Of a stretch of 64,000 bases of DNA, positions 8,354 to 16,877 are shown piece after piece. The notes under the pieces are model-generated. The model saw nothing but the letters and a program-made list of their open reading frames with translations, was not told the DNA's origin and did not search any database. This DNA comes from Dehalococcoidia bacterium (GTDB lineage Bacteria > Chloroflexota > Dehalococcoidia > DSTF01 > JACRBR01). Positions within the stretch are counted from its first letter, which is position 1; every line of letters starts with the position of its first letter. Where the stretch lies: positions 1-64,000 of the forward strand of contig JAJTXQ010000020.1 of NCBI GenBank assembly GCA_021462855.1, given 5' to 3'. A program made the position numbers and the translations under genes.

Positions 8354-8418
8354 GCAGCATCTTCGTCCGAACTGCCCGCGCCGTGTCAAGCAGGGCGCGC
8401 GACAGGCGTCGCACGCGC

Positions 8419-8447
8419 TTGACACCCGTCCGGGTCACCTCTAAGGT
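8419..8447 (+). promoter_or_regulatory. Promoter of the Lrp/AsnC gene
   Basis: TTGACA (8419-8424), a 17-nt spacer and TAAGGT (8442-8447) form a good sigma-70 promoter. Transcription would start near 8454, about 26 nt before the ATG at 8480, with GAAAGG as the ribosome site. Confidence 0.6.
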
Positions 8448-8479
8448 TCTGACGAAACCGCAGCGAGAAAGGCCGATCC

Positions 8480-8983
8480 ATGCCGTTTCAGAGGCCAGAT
8501 GCTGTAGATCAGCACATTCTCAGCATCCTCGAGCAGAACGGGCGCGCGACGAACCGGGAGATCGCCGAAGCCGTCGGCGTGTCGGAGGGCACGGTGCGCA
8601 ACCGCATCGAGCGGTTGATGCGTGACGACGTGCTGCGCATCGTCGGCGTAACCAACCCGGCGCGGCTCGGGCTCAACACGGCCGCTGTCATCAGCATCTC
8701 CGCCGAGCTCGCGCGCATCACAGATATCGCCGAGCGCATCGCCGCGGCGGAGGGCGTGGTGTACGTGGGCTACACGACCGGCAACGCCGACATCATCGTG
8801 CTCGCGTTCTTCCCCAGCAACGATGACCTCACCGACTTCATGACGCAGACGCTCGCCGCCATCCCCGGGATCCTCAAGGCGGAGACGAACATCATCCTCA
8901 AGCCGGTGCGCAGCCTGTTCCCCGGCGCCACGGTGAACATCACGGCGGCGCGGGGCGGCCTGACTGCCGTGTCCAGCGCCTGA
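8480..8983 (+). CDS. Lrp/AsnC family transcriptional regulator
   Basis: A 167-residue DNA-binding regulator of the feast/famine family. Residues 8-65 hold the winged helix-turn-helix (DAVDQHILSILEQNGRATN, then REIAEAVGVSEGTVRNRIERL). Residues 70-150 form the RAM/AsnC effector domain (VVYVGYTTGNADIIVLAFF). Length and domain order are normal for the family. It starts the + strand group with the cupin and the serine hydrolase (3-nt gap, then a 4-nt overlap), so it may control that operon, and it is divergent from the solute-binding lipoprotein. The effector is probably an amino acid or related metabolite, which is family knowledge and not visible here. Confidence 0.88.
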   Translation: MPFQRPDAVDQHILSILEQNGRATNREIAEAVGVSEGTVRNRIERLMRDDVLRIVGVTNPARLGLNTAAVISISAELARITDIAERIAAAEGVVYVGYTTGNADIIVLAFFPSNDDLTDFMTQTLAAIPGILKAETNIILKPVRSLFPGATVNITAARGGLTAVSSA

Positions 8984-8986
8984 TCG

Positions 8987-9412
8987 ATGATCGACGAAGT
9001 CGCGCGCGAGCCGGCGAAACGCGTCGTCACCTATGACCACGAAGGCAACGAGAATGGCTGGCTCGTCGAGCTGTACAAGGACGGGCGCCTCACGACCGCC
9101 TACCTCACCGCCGCGAAGCCTGGCGCGTTCAAGGGATACCACCTGCACCGCGTGCGCGCCGCACGCTACGTGTGCGTCCGCGGGCGGATGAAGATCATCC
9201 TCTACGTCAACGGGAAGCGCGAAGAACACGTGCTCGATGCGCGCGAGCCGTCGCGGCTCTTCATCCCGCCGGACGTCGCGACGGGGCTGCAGAACATCGG
9301 CGATGAGGAGGCGTGGCTCATCAACTACCCCGACCCCCCGTACGACCCCGACCTTCGCGATGAGCAGGTCGAATACAGCGAGGCAGAACTCGAAGCGGGC
9401 GTGGTGAAGTGA
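8987..9412 (+). CDS. RmlC-like cupin protein
   Basis: A 141-residue single-domain cupin resembling the dTDP-4-dehydrorhamnose 3,5-epimerase/FdtA-WxcM sugar isomerase group. Visible features are the first cupin strand with GYHLHRVRAARYVCVRGRMK and the PPDVATGLQNIGDEEAWLI block near residue 95. True RmlC proteins are about 180 residues, so this is a short relative, and the epimerase function is not proven. It lies 3 nt after the Lrp gene and overlaps the serine hydrolase by 4 nt. The nearby polysaccharide export genes on the other strand make a role in nucleotide-sugar chemistry plausible. Confidence 0.65.
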   Translation: MIDEVAREPAKRVVTYDHEGNENGWLVELYKDGRLTTAYLTAAKPGAFKGYHLHRVRAARYVCVRGRMKIILYVNGKREEHVLDAREPSRLFIPPDVATGLQNIGDEEAWLINYPDPPYDPDLRDEQVEYSEAELEAGVVK

Positions 9413-10263
9413 GCACAGGCCAGATGACCGCGCTCGCCGGCGAGCTCAACCGCATCGCCGACGCGCACTCCGGCGTGTGCACCTGGGCGCTGATCGACCT
9501 TGCGACCGAAGAGCACATCGCGCGCGACGAAGACGCCGTGATGCCGACGGCGTCGCTGATCAAGGTGCCGGTGCTTGTTTCGCTCTACCGGGCGGCGCAC
9601 GAAGGCCGCGTGCGGCTCGACGACCGCGTGACCTACCGCGAGGAGCATCGCACGCTCGGCTCCGGCGTGCTGTCCAAGCTCATGTTCGGCGTCGAGATGT
9701 CGGTGCGCGACGCGGCCGTGCTGATGATGACGATCTCCGACAACAGCGCGACGAACATGTGCATCGACCTCGTAGGGGTCGACGCCGTAAACGCCGAGAT
9801 GCGATCCCTCGGCCTGGAGCGCACGACGTTGTTCTGCCGCCTGGGCGACCGGAGCGCCGGCATCGATGCGCGGAAGATGTCGGTGAGCAGCGCAGGCGAC
9901 ATCGTGCGGCTGATGGCGACCATCGCGAGGCACGCGTGCATCTCGGCCGAGGCGTCGGAGGACATGCTGCGGATCATGCGGCGCACAGACTACCGCCACG
10001 AGCTGTCAGGCCTGCTGCCGTGGAACGAACTGAACATGCTCGGCGACGACCCCCGGGCGGCCTGGGTCGCCGAGAAGGGCGGCGCATTTCTGAACGGCGT
10101 GCGGACATGCGGCGCGGTGTTCAAGGGGCCCGCCGGGTCGTTCGCGATGTCGGCGTTCTGCGAAGGCGGCGCCGGGCCGGGCACCGGGCGAGAGTCCGAG
10201 GGCAATCGCACGCTCTGGCTGCTCGGCAAAGCGGCGTGGGACGCGCTCGCCGCGGCGAGATGA
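9409..10263 (+). CDS. Serine hydrolase, class A beta-lactamase-like
   Basis: A 284-residue penicillin-recognising enzyme fold. The catalytic S-x-x-K motif is SLIK at residues 49-52, the SDN motif is intact (TISDNSATN near 110), and the K-T/S-G position reads EKGG near 222. No signal peptide is visible, unlike secreted beta-lactamases, so a cytoplasmic or non-lactamase hydrolase role (peptidase or esterase) is more likely than drug resistance. GTG start overlaps the cupin stop by 4 nt, so it is the third gene of the Lrp operon. The stop codon abuts the convergent acetyltransferase gene with no gap. Confidence 0.78.
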   Translation: MSTGQMTALAGELNRIADAHSGVCTWALIDLATEEHIARDEDAVMPTASLIKVPVLVSLYRAAHEGRVRLDDRVTYREEHRTLGSGVLSKLMFGVEMSVRDAAVLMMTISDNSATNMCIDLVGVDAVNAEMRSLGLERTTLFCRLGDRSAGIDARKMSVSSAGDIVRLMATIARHACISAEASEDMLRIMRRTDYRHELSGLLPWNELNMLGDDPRAAWVAEKGGAFLNGVRTCGAVFKGPAGSFAMSAFCEGGAGPGTGRESEGNRTLWLLGKAAWDALAAAR

Positions 10264-11124
10264 CTAGCGCGCCGCGCGCACGTGCTCGGCGAGCGCCGCG
10301 TCGAGCGACTCGAGCGCGGTGATGACCGGCGGCGTCGGTGCGCCGCCCTCGGCCACCGCCGAATCAAGGAACACGAGACCGCCCTCGAAGTCGCGACGGG
10401 TCGCCTGCAGCTTCTCCGAGCCGATATCGAAGGAGCCGAGCAGCGTGTCCATGAGCGACTTGAGCGACTGCCGTTTGAGGCGGTAGTCGATGATCGCGTT
10501 GCGCATGTGTTGCGCGAGCCGGGCGTCGCGGCCCGACGGGTCGCCCGCGACCTCGGCGGGCGGCTTTGCCGCGCCGACGACGCGCGCCGGGATGCCGACC
10601 GCGGTGCTGTTTGCCGGCACGTCGCTCACCACGACCGCGTTGGCGCCGATCCGCGCGTAGTCGCCGATGGTGATCGGCCCGAGGACTTTCGCGCCGGTGC
10701 CGATGTGCACGTGGTCCCCGATCGTCGGGCCGTCGATGCTGAAGCCGAGCCGCTTGCTGTTCGAGAGGCCGATCGTCACCCACGGGTTGATCTGGCAGTG
10801 CTCGCCGATCCGCGTCCGCCCGTCGATGACGACGTTGCCGTGCGTGATCATCAGCCCGCGGCCGGCGACGACGCGGTCGCCGATCGAGACGTTGAACAGC
10901 GCCCGCGCCAGGGCATCGCAGAAGCGCGCCGGAAACGTCAGGCCGGCAGCGCGCAGGCGCAGTTTCGAGCGGAAGAGCCAGACGGCGAGCCAGCTCTCCG
11001 CGAACGAGATGAAGAACCAGCGTTTGACGCGTGCCACGCGACTCGCGACGGGTCCCTCCGGGATCGGCGCAAACGTGAACAGCACGTGCGCGTCGAAGTC
11101 CTGCGTCAGCCCGTCGTTCGCCAT
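10264..11124 (-). CDS. Serine acetyltransferase-like hexapeptide-repeat transferase
   Basis: A left-handed beta-helix acyltransferase. The hexapeptide block spans about residues 95-190 (VVIDGRTRIGEHCQINPWV, HVHIGTGAKVLGPITIGD, ARIGANAVVVSDVPANS) and ends with AVGIPARVVG, the usual exit of CysE/LbH transferases; the likely catalytic His is in MITHGNV. About 85 residues before and after the helix are helical and not diagnostic. I chose ATG 11124 (286 residues), with GAGG about 9 nt upstream and a 19-nt overlap with the methyltransferase gene; an extension to 11274 runs through that gene and is unlikely. In the export cluster it probably O- or N-acetylates a surface glycan or its precursor. Confidence 0.78.
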   Translation of the reverse strand: MANDGLTQDFDAHVLFTFAPIPEGPVASRVARVKRWFFISFAESWLAVWLFRSKLRLRAAGLTFPARFCDALARALFNVSIGDRVVAGRGLMITHGNVVIDGRTRIGEHCQINPWVTIGLSNSKRLGFSIDGPTIGDHVHIGTGAKVLGPITIGDYARIGANAVVVSDVPANSTAVGIPARVVGAAKPPAEVAGDPSGRDARLAQHMRNAIIDYRLKRQSLKSLMDTLLGSFDIGSEKLQATRRDFEGGLVFLDSAVAEGGAPTPPVITALESLDAALAEHVRAAR

Positions 11125-11906
11125 GCCGCAGCCTCGGGCTTGCGCCACACCGAGATGATCATGTCGGCGTCCTGCGGGCGCCGCCGCGCGATGCGGTCGA
11201 GCCCGCCCCACACAGTCCGCGCTGCGCGCTCCGGCAGCAGGTCGAGAGCCTGTCCATAGCGCGAAAAGAGCCACAGCATACTGATACCCCAGAGCCGGTC
11301 GAGCGCGAGCGCGTCGCCGCCGAGCGAACGCACGTAAGGCAGGTCACCCCTTACGTTGTGGTCCTCCGGCGTCTCCCAGTACAGGCGCCACGGCGGCCGG
11401 GGCCGGCCCAGGCGCCGCTTCGCGCGGTCGACGAGGCGTCCAGCGCGGCACGACACGCTTTCGAAGTTCGCCAGCGCGATCACGACGCGTCCGTCGGGTT
11501 TGAGGATGCGCGCCGCCTCGCGCATGAACGCCATGGGGTCGGCGAAGTGGTCCAGCGAGCCCTGGCAGATCACGCGGTCGAACGACCCATCCACAAACGG
11601 CAGCGACTCGGCGATGCTGCGCACCATCAGTGCGCGGCTCTCGGGCTGGATCCACCGGCCGACGCCGATCATCTCCGCCGAGGCCTCGGCGCCGACCGAG
11701 TAGCAGCCGCGCTCGGCGATGCGCATCGCCTGCTTGCCGGTGCCGCACGCGACGTCGAGCACGCGGCCGCCCGGCGTCGCGGTCGCGAGGTCGACCATCG
11801 TGTCCTCGATCGCGCGGTAGAGGTACAGCGAATCTCGCCGCGTGCCGGCGATGAAGTCATCGATCTTGTAGGAAAGGTCGAGGCCAGGCGGTTGCGCGGT
11901 GGTCAT
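11106..11906 (-). CDS. SAM-dependent methyltransferase (class I, type 11)
   Basis: A 266-residue methyltransferase. Motif I is RVLDVACGTGKQAMRIAERG near residue 46, with an acidic position reading GAEAS after it, then motif IV-like FDRVICQGSLDHFAD and post-motif PDGRVVIALANFESV. Such proteins in glycan export clusters often cap or modify a polysaccharide or lipid-linked sugar; the substrate is unknown. It overlaps the next upstream gene by 4 nt and the acetyltransferase by 19 nt, within an operon whose first genes are an ABC-2 exporter. Confidence 0.8.
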   Translation of the reverse strand: MTTAQPPGLDLSYKIDDFIAGTRRDSLYLYRAIEDTMVDLATATPGGRVLDVACGTGKQAMRIAERGCYSVGAEASAEMIGVGRWIQPESRALMVRSIAESLPFVDGSFDRVICQGSLDHFADPMAFMREAARILKPDGRVVIALANFESVSCRAGRLVDRAKRRLGRPRPPWRLYWETPEDHNVRGDLPYVRSLGGDALALDRLWGISMLWLFSRYGQALDLLPERAARTVWGGLDRIARRRPQDADMIISVWRKPEAAAWRTTG

Positions 11907-12670
11907 ACGCCGCCGTCAGGCCGCGAGACGAAGGGCTCGCCGGCGGCCTCGCGCGTCGGCGAGTTCGGCAGCGGGTCGCCAGCGTCGGCTTCGACGACGG
12001 CCGCCTCGTGCGCGATGTCGCTTGTCACGCGGAGCGTCGTCGGGCCGGCGGCCGCGGCGTCGTCCTGCGCGGCGAGGACGGATGCCGGATGGCGCCGCTC
12101 CACGTGCTTGATCACGGCCAGCACGACATCGAACTCCTCGACCCCGCCGATGAGGCTCGCGAACCACCGCTCGAACCGGTACTGGCTGCCGCGGCTGCCA
12201 TTCGCGAGCTTCTCGACGAACTGGGCGAACGGTCCGCGAGCGAGCGCCAGGCCCGTGTCGGCGCCACGCTCGCCCGCGACGCGCAGCCGCGCGCGCTCGA
12301 CGGCGAACGCGGTCGGCGGTGCATCGGCCGGCTTGAGGCGCGGGTCGTAGTAGTTGAACGTGTTCAGCGTCAGGCGCGGCCGCGGGCGCGGGTCGCGCGA
12401 CTGCGCGATGACCGACGACGCGTGCGGCAACGTCAGGTGGACGAGCGCGCCCGGTTTGCCGATGCGCCACAGCTCATCGAGCGTGGCAGCGATGTCGCTG
12501 CGCCAGGCGATCGCGCGCCCGACGAACAGCTCGTCGACGCTGGCATCGCGGAACGGCAGGTGCGGCCCCGCCTCGGCGGCAAATGTCACGCCGGGCGCCG
12601 CGCTTGCCGCCACGCGGAGCGCGCGCGCTGCCGCCTTCGCGCGGCCGGTGAAGTCGAGACGGATCATCAT
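11903..12670 (-). CDS. Divergent methyltransferase-like protein
   Basis: A 255-residue protein that begins inside a Rossmann-type methyltransferase pattern: HLPFRDASVDELFVGRAI, then DELWRIGKPGALVHLTLPHA, the late strands of class I enzymes. A clear SAM-binding GxGxG motif is absent, because the N-terminus is short. It may be a degenerate or partner subunit of the methyltransferase downstream. The last 50 residues are polar and low in structure. It overlaps neighbours by 4 nt on both sides, in the polysaccharide export operon. Confidence 0.55.
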   Translation of the reverse strand: MMIRLDFTGRAKAAARALRVAASAAPGVTFAAEAGPHLPFRDASVDELFVGRAIAWRSDIAATLDELWRIGKPGALVHLTLPHASSVIAQSRDPRPRPRLTLNTFNYYDPRLKPADAPPTAFAVERARLRVAGERGADTGLALARGPFAQFVEKLANGSRGSQYRFERWFASLIGGVEEFDVVLAVIKHVERRHPASVLAAQDDAAAAGPTTLRVTSDIAHEAAVVEADAGDPLPNSPTREAAGEPFVSRPDGGV

Positions 12671-13485
12671 GGCGCGGCCTGCGCGATCTTGAGCTGCTGC
12701 TGCTCATCCTGCCGCAGCGCGAGCAGGCGCTCCACGCGCGCCAGGTAGTTGTGCACGACCTGCTGCGGTGTGCCTTCGTCGGTGATTGTGCCGCGCTCGA
12801 GCAGAATGCCGCGGTCGCAGAACTTCGGCAGGCTCAGCATGTCGTGCGTCACCAGCACGAGTGTGACGCCGCCCGCGCGCAGCCGGTGGATATGGTCCAT
12901 GCACTTCTTCTGGAACTCGGCGTCACCGACGGCGAGCACCTCGTCGATCAGCAGGATCTCCGGCTGCACGTGCACCGCGACGGCGAAGCCGAGCCGGAAG
13001 AACATGCCGGAGGAATACGTGCGCATCGGCTGGTCGATGAACTCGCCGAGCTCGGAGAACTCGATGATCTGCGGCAACACGTCTCGCGCTTCCTGCAGGG
13101 TGAGCCCGAGCAGCACGGCGTTGAGGATCGCGTTCTCGCGGCCGCTGATCTGCGGGTGGAAGCCGGAGCCAAGCTCCAGCAACGCCGAGATGCGGCCGTT
13201 CACTGTGACCGTGCCCGACGTCGCCGGCGCGATGCGCGCCATGACGCGCAGCGTCGTGCTCTTGCCTGAACCGTTCGGGCCGATGATGCCGAGGCTTTCG
13301 CCGCGCTTGACGGTCAGGTTCACGTTGTCGAGCGCGACGAATGGCCGGCGCGCGTTCGAGAGGAACCGCGGCAAATGCAGGAGCATCGTCTTGAAGTCCG
13401 ACGCTTCCTTCTGCAGGGACAGCGAGTAGTGCTTCGACACGCCGTCGAAACGGATCGCGATATCGCCGCCGATCTCAGAGCGCAT
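12667..13485 (-). CDS. ABC transporter ATPase, polysaccharide/teichoic export (Wzt/TagH-like)
   Basis: The nucleotide-binding subunit of an ABC-2 exporter for lipid-linked glycans. Walker A is GPNGSGKST (about residue 75), the signature region reads YSSGMFFRLGFAVAV and Walker B is ILLIDEVLAVGD, the last two being typical of the Wzt/TagH/KpsT branch. At 272 residues it lacks the C-terminal carbohydrate-binding domain of long Wzt proteins, so glycan length control is not built in. It overlaps the permease gene by 11 nt and the methyltransferase-like gene by 4 nt. Confidence 0.9.
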   Translation of the reverse strand: MRSEIGGDIAIRFDGVSKHYSLSLQKEASDFKTMLLHLPRFLSNARRPFVALDNVNLTVKRGESLGIIGPNGSGKSTTLRVMARIAPATSGTVTVNGRISALLELGSGFHPQISGRENAILNAVLLGLTLQEARDVLPQIIEFSELGEFIDQPMRTYSSGMFFRLGFAVAVHVQPEILLIDEVLAVGDAEFQKKCMDHIHRLRAGGVTLVLVTHDMLSLPKFCDRGILLERGTITDEGTPQQVVHNYLARVERLLALRQDEQQQLKIAQAAP

Positions 13486-14245
13486 CGGCGAACCCGCCTT
13501 CGAGCTTGCGGAACGAGAACGTGCCGAGACCGGCGATGATCGCGGCGAACAGTAGCGCCGGCCACATCTCGATGCCCGGCACCTGGTTGCGCAGGAAGAG
13601 GTCGCGCCATCCTTCGATCAGCGACGCCATAGGATTCACCAGCACCCAGTCATGATATCGGTCGGGCACGATTTCGAGCGGATAGATCACCGGCGTCAAG
13701 TAGAACCAGATGAGCCCGACGAACACGTCGGTCAGGTGCTCCAGATCCCGGAAATACACGTCGAGCGAGGCGATGAACAGCACGATGCCCATGATGAGCA
13801 ACGCCTGCACCGCCAGCAGGTAGGGGATGCCGACGAGCCACGTCCAGGACGGTGTATAGCCTTCGATCGCGAGCAGGAGCAGCAGCACGGGGATGGAGAA
13901 GGCGTACTGCACGCCGTTGTTCATCACCGTAGCGAGCGGCAGCACGAAGCGGGGGAAGTACACCTTCTTGATGAGCGCACCGTTCGCGGCGAACGAACCG
14001 ACGGCGGTGACGAGCGACGTCTGGAACCACGTCCACGGGAACAGCCCGGCGAGCAGCACCAGGTGGTAGTCCTTCACATCGAGGCGGATGAACTTGCTCA
14101 GGACGACAAACAACACCGCGCCCTGCAGGAGGGGCCGCACCAGCGACCAGAGGAAGCCGAAGGCCGTGTCCTGGTAGCGGAGTTTCAGTTCGCGGAATGT
14201 GAGGAGGTAGAGCAGTTCCCAGGCTCTGCGTACCTGCCGGTTGAT
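13475..14245 (-). CDS. ABC-2 type permease for polysaccharide export (Wzm/TagG-like), unusual start
   Basis: The membrane subunit of the exporter with about six hydrophobic segments; family blocks are LFPWTWFQTSLVTAVGS, FPRFVLPLATVMNNGVQYA and IWFYLTPVIYPLEIVP. The conserved amphipathic N-terminal stretch (FRELKLRYQDTAFGFLWSL) is encoded in frame upstream of the first ordinary start, GTG 14140, and back to a TGA at 14254-14252 there is no ATG, GTG or TTG. The best candidate is ATC at 14245-14243, preceded by GGTGAGG, giving about 256 residues. An alternative is CTG or a sequencing error. It is the first gene of the export operon; a palindrome lies 37-57 nt upstream. Confidence 0.85.
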   Translation of the reverse strand: MNRQVRRAWELLYLLTFRELKLRYQDTAFGFLWSLVRPLLQGAVLFVVLSKFIRLDVKDYHLVLLAGLFPWTWFQTSLVTAVGSFAANGALIKKVYFPRFVLPLATVMNNGVQYAFSIPVLLLLLAIEGYTPSWTWLVGIPYLLAVQALLIMGIVLFIASLDVYFRDLEHLTDVFVGLIWFYLTPVIYPLEIVPDRYHDWVLVNPMASLIEGWRDLFLRNQVPGIEMWPALLFAAIIAGLGTFSFRKLEGGFADAL

Positions 14246-14281
14246 GGTTCCTCACCCCCGTCAGTCCGGGCCTGCGCCCAG

Positions 14282-14302
14282 TGTGATGCGTAGCGTATCA
14301 CA
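14282..14302. promoter_or_regulatory. Imperfect palindrome upstream of the export operon
   Basis: TGTGATGCG, a TAG spacer and CGTATCACA form 9-nt arms that pair at 8 of 9 positions. It lies in the expected promoter region of the - strand ABC exporter operon, so it could be an operator. The centre is too long for a standard CRP site (TGTGA-N6-TCACA). Confidence 0.35.
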
Positions 14303-14480
14303 TCACCTTCATTCGGTCGTCTGCGCACATAACGCAACACGGCGTGCCGGGAGCCAGAGGCGGCGAAGGGGCGCGGGCAGCCGGCCGCCAGGGAGAGCGC
14401 CGGGCCGCGAAGTCGCGGGCGGCGCCCTAAGGCGGCGGCGCCCGGCGGGACGGGCGCATGGCGGCGCCGATTGCGGCGGC

Positions 14481-14771
14481 TCAGCAGGGGGAGGTCGCGA
14501 CGACCTGTTCGCAGGTCGACACCTGCTTGATCTCGACGCTGCCCACCATGCCGAACGGCTGCATGAACTTCTCCACGGGCTCGCGCGAGTCGGCTTCGAG
14601 CACCATGTTCATCTTGTGCTCGCCCGGGTGCACGACATCGGCGAGGATCTTGATGCCGTACGAGCCGGCGTTCTCCTGCGACACGTGCTGGCCAAGCATC
14701 AGCATCATCTCGCGTTGCTGCGTGGGGCAGGTCTCCATGGTGTGCTGATGTTCGACGAAGTAGAGGGGCAT
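14481..14771 (-). CDS. Small DUF3303-like protein
   Basis: A 96-residue protein beginning MPLYFVEHQHTMETCP, with a compact alpha-beta pattern and the block ADVVHPGEHKMNMVLEADS. The ordering recalls DUF3303-type ferredoxin-like-fold proteins, whose function is not established. AGGAG sits 8 nt before the ATG, a convincing start. Three cysteines (TCPTQQ, STCEQ, SPC at the end) might bind metal or be redox-active. It stands alone between the export operon and the Xer-type recombinase. Confidence 0.55.
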   Translation of the reverse strand: MPLYFVEHQHTMETCPTQQREMMLMLGQHVSQENAGSYGIKILADVVHPGEHKMNMVLEADSREPVEKFMQPFGMVGSVEIKQVSTCEQVVATSPC

Positions 14772-14853
14772 AGCGATCTCCTGTACAGCGCGGGCGAATC
14801 CCCATCACTGTAGATGACGGGCCGAGCGGGCGCCAAAAGCGCCCGCGGGCGCG

Positions 14854-15837
14854 TCAGCGGCGGTGGCTGGCCCGCGCGCCCCGCCGCGCCGCCTCGACCT
14901 CGGCGATGCCGTCGAGCGACGACTCCACCTGGCGCCGCTGCCGCTCCTCGGTGACGTGCAGGTAGATCTGGGTGGTATTCGGGCTCGAGTGCCCCATCAA
15001 CTCCTGCACGACGCGCAGCTCCGCGCCGCCATCCAGCAGGTGCGTGGCGAAGGTGTGCCGGAACAGGTGCGGGTGCACGCGCGCGTCGATACCCGCCTTC
15101 AGGGCGTATTTCCGCACGATGATCTGCACCCGGCGTTGCGACATCCGGCCTCCGAAGCGGTTGATGAACAGGGCGTCGGAGGCGGCGCGTGCTCCCTTCG
15201 CGGTGCCGGCGAGCAGGCCGGCACGCCCATGGTGCAGGTAGCGCTCCAGCGCGTCGGCGGCCGGCTCGCCCATGACGACGATGCGCTCCTTGTTGCCCTT
15301 GCCATGCACCAGCAGTGTGCGCTGCTCGACATCCACCTGCGCGAGGTCGAGGCCCGCCGCCTCGCTGACGCGCAGGCCGCAGGCGTACATGAGTTCAAGG
15401 AGCGCGCGGTCGCGCAGGCCGGAAGGCGCCACGCCGTCGGCCGCGGCGATGATCGACGTGATGTCGCCGAGCGTGAGCGCGCGTGGCAAACGGCGCGGCT
15501 GGCGCGGCGTGCCGACGTTCGCCAGCGGGTCGTGCGCGATGACGTTCTGCATCCGCAGCCACTTGTAGAACGAGCGCGCGGTGCTCACACGCCGGGCGAT
15601 GCTGCCGCGCGCGGTGCCGGCCTCGATCATCGATGCCAGGTACGCGCGGAACTGCGCGCGCGTCAGCGCCAGCGCGTCGTGCTCGTGTTCTTCGATCCAC
15701 GCGAACAGGTGACCCAGGTCGCCGGCGTAGTTGCGTACCGTGTACGGCGACAGCCCGCGTTCCGCGGTGAGCACCGTGAGGTAGCGGTCGAGCAGCGGCG
15801 CGACGGCGGGCGTCTCGGGCAGGGGAGCGGCCTTCAT
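14854..15837 (-). CDS. Xer-type tyrosine recombinase
   Basis: A 327-residue recombinase with the core-binding SAM-like domain at residues 15-110 and the catalytic domain at 125-300. The active-site set is complete: Arg in ACGLRVSEAAG, Lys in VHGKGNKERI, the HLFRHTFATHLL box, the His of LMGHSSPNTT and the tyrosine of TQIYLHV. Length and order fit chromosomal XerC/XerD, which resolve chromosome dimers at dif; an integrase of a degraded element is less likely as no att repeats are visible. No partner Xer gene is in the window, so I cannot say whether it is XerC or XerD. Confidence 0.87.
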   Translation of the reverse strand: MKAAPLPETPAVAPLLDRYLTVLTAERGLSPYTVRNYAGDLGHLFAWIEEHEHDALALTRAQFRAYLASMIEAGTARGSIARRVSTARSFYKWLRMQNVIAHDPLANVGTPRQPRRLPRALTLGDITSIIAAADGVAPSGLRDRALLELMYACGLRVSEAAGLDLAQVDVEQRTLLVHGKGNKERIVVMGEPAADALERYLHHGRAGLLAGTAKGARAASDALFINRFGGRMSQRRVQIIVRKYALKAGIDARVHPHLFRHTFATHLLDGGAELRVVQELMGHSSPNTTQIYLHVTEERQRRQVESSLDGIAEVEAARRGARASHRR

Positions 15838-15902
15838 AGTGCGATCATGCAGCGCCGGCGGGATGGCGCGCTATCGGGGAAACGCCTACGTATGGGCGCG
15901 CG

Positions 15903-16877
15903 TCAGGGCGCGGGTGTCGCGGGACGGCCGGGGATGTCGAGGTCAGGCGGCGGCGGCGCCGGGTTGCGCACGTCGTAGAGCAACTGCGATGGCACGAGGT
16001 CGCGCAACTCGTCGATGGTCCACATGCCCGGCTTGGAGATCTGCCGCCACGGCGCCTCCTCGTGCGCCAGGGAGACGCGGCCGCCGGCGACGTAGAACAC
16101 CTTGCCGTTGATGTTCCACGCCTCGTCGCAGGCGAGGAAGACGGTCATCGGCGCGACGTACTCAGGTTCGCGCATGTCCGGCACGGTCGACGTGCGCGGC
16201 CGCGGGGGCGGGGCGACCGGCGCGGTGCCGGACTTCGCGCGCAGCTGTGCCGTGTTCGTGGGGATCGTCGCCGTCATGCGCGTCGATGCGCCCGGCGCGA
16301 TGGCGTTGCACGTCACGCCGTAGCGGCCCAGGTCGCGCGCGACCACGCGCGTGAATCCGGCGATGCCCGCCTTCGCCGCGCCGTAGTTCGACTGGCCGGG
16401 CAGGCCGCCGAGCCCCGAGATCGAGGAGAAGTTGATGATGCGCCCGTACCGCTGCTGCCGCATCAGCACGGCCGCGGGCTTCGTGGTGCAGTAGTGGCCC
16501 TTCAGGTGCACGGCGATGACGTCGTCCCACTCCTGCTCGGACATGTTGAAGATCATCCGGTCGCGCAGGATGCCGGCGACGTTGACCAGGATGTCGAGCC
16601 GGCCGAAGTTGTCGAGTGCCATCTTCAGCATGTTCTCGCCGCCCTCGACGGTCGCGACCGTGTCGAAGTTCGGCACCGCTTTGCCGCCGGCCGCGCGGAT
16701 CTCCTCGGCGACCTCGGCCGCGGGTCCGCTGCTTGGCGCCGAGCCATCGACGTTCACGCCGAAGTCGTTGACGACGACGCTCGCGCCTTCGGCGGCGAGC
16801 AGCTTCGCGACGCCACGGCCGATGCCGCGGCCGGCGCCCGTGACGATCGCCACGCGCCCTTCGAGACGCCGCGTCAT
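15903..16877 (-). CDS. HSD17B4-like short-chain dehydrogenase with Pro-rich C-terminal tail (copy 2)
   Basis: A 324-residue NAD(P)-dependent enzyme like the (3R)-hydroxyacyl-CoA dehydrogenase domain of peroxisomal MFE-2. It shows TGAGRGIGRG near the N-terminus, VVNDFGVNVDG, the VNVAGILRDRMIFNM block and the Tyr-x-x-x-Lys pair in SNYGAAKAGIAG. After the SDR fold (about 250 residues) is an extension with MWTIDELRDLVPSQL and then NPAPPPPDLDIPGRPAT. The previous gene encodes a paralogue with the same tail. ATG 16877 overlaps that gene's stop by 4 nt. It is the last gene of the MaoC/SDR operon and probably oxidises 3-hydroxyacyl-CoA or a ring hydroxyl. Confidence 0.85.
   Translation of the reverse strand: MTRRLEGRVAIVTGAGRGIGRGVAKLLAAEGASVVVNDFGVNVDGSAPSSGPAAEVAEEIRAAGGKAVPNFDTVATVEGGENMLKMALDNFGRLDILVNVAGILRDRMIFNMSEQEWDDVIAVHLKGHYCTTKPAAVLMRQQRYGRIINFSSISGLGGLPGQSNYGAAKAGIAGFTRVVARDLGRYGVTCNAIAPGASTRMTATIPTNTAQLRAKSGTAPVAPPPRPRTSTVPDMREPEYVAPMTVFLACDEAWNINGKVFYVAGGRVSLAHEEAPWRQISKPGMWTIDELRDLVPSQLLYDVRNPAPPPPDLDIPGRPATPAP

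Noticed and set aside
8361-8389. Promoter for the solute-binding lipoprotein from TTGACA at 8389-8384 (- strand)
   Set aside because: No acceptable -10 hexamer lies 16-18 nt downstream (ACGAAG or similar).
14282-14302. CRP binding site
   Set aside because: The half-sites TGTGA and TCACA are 11 nt apart instead of 6, so it is kept only as a generic palindrome.
14340-14470. Terminator from GC-rich repeats upstream of the DUF3303-like gene
   Set aside because: Only short GGCGCC palindromes pair and no T-run follows.
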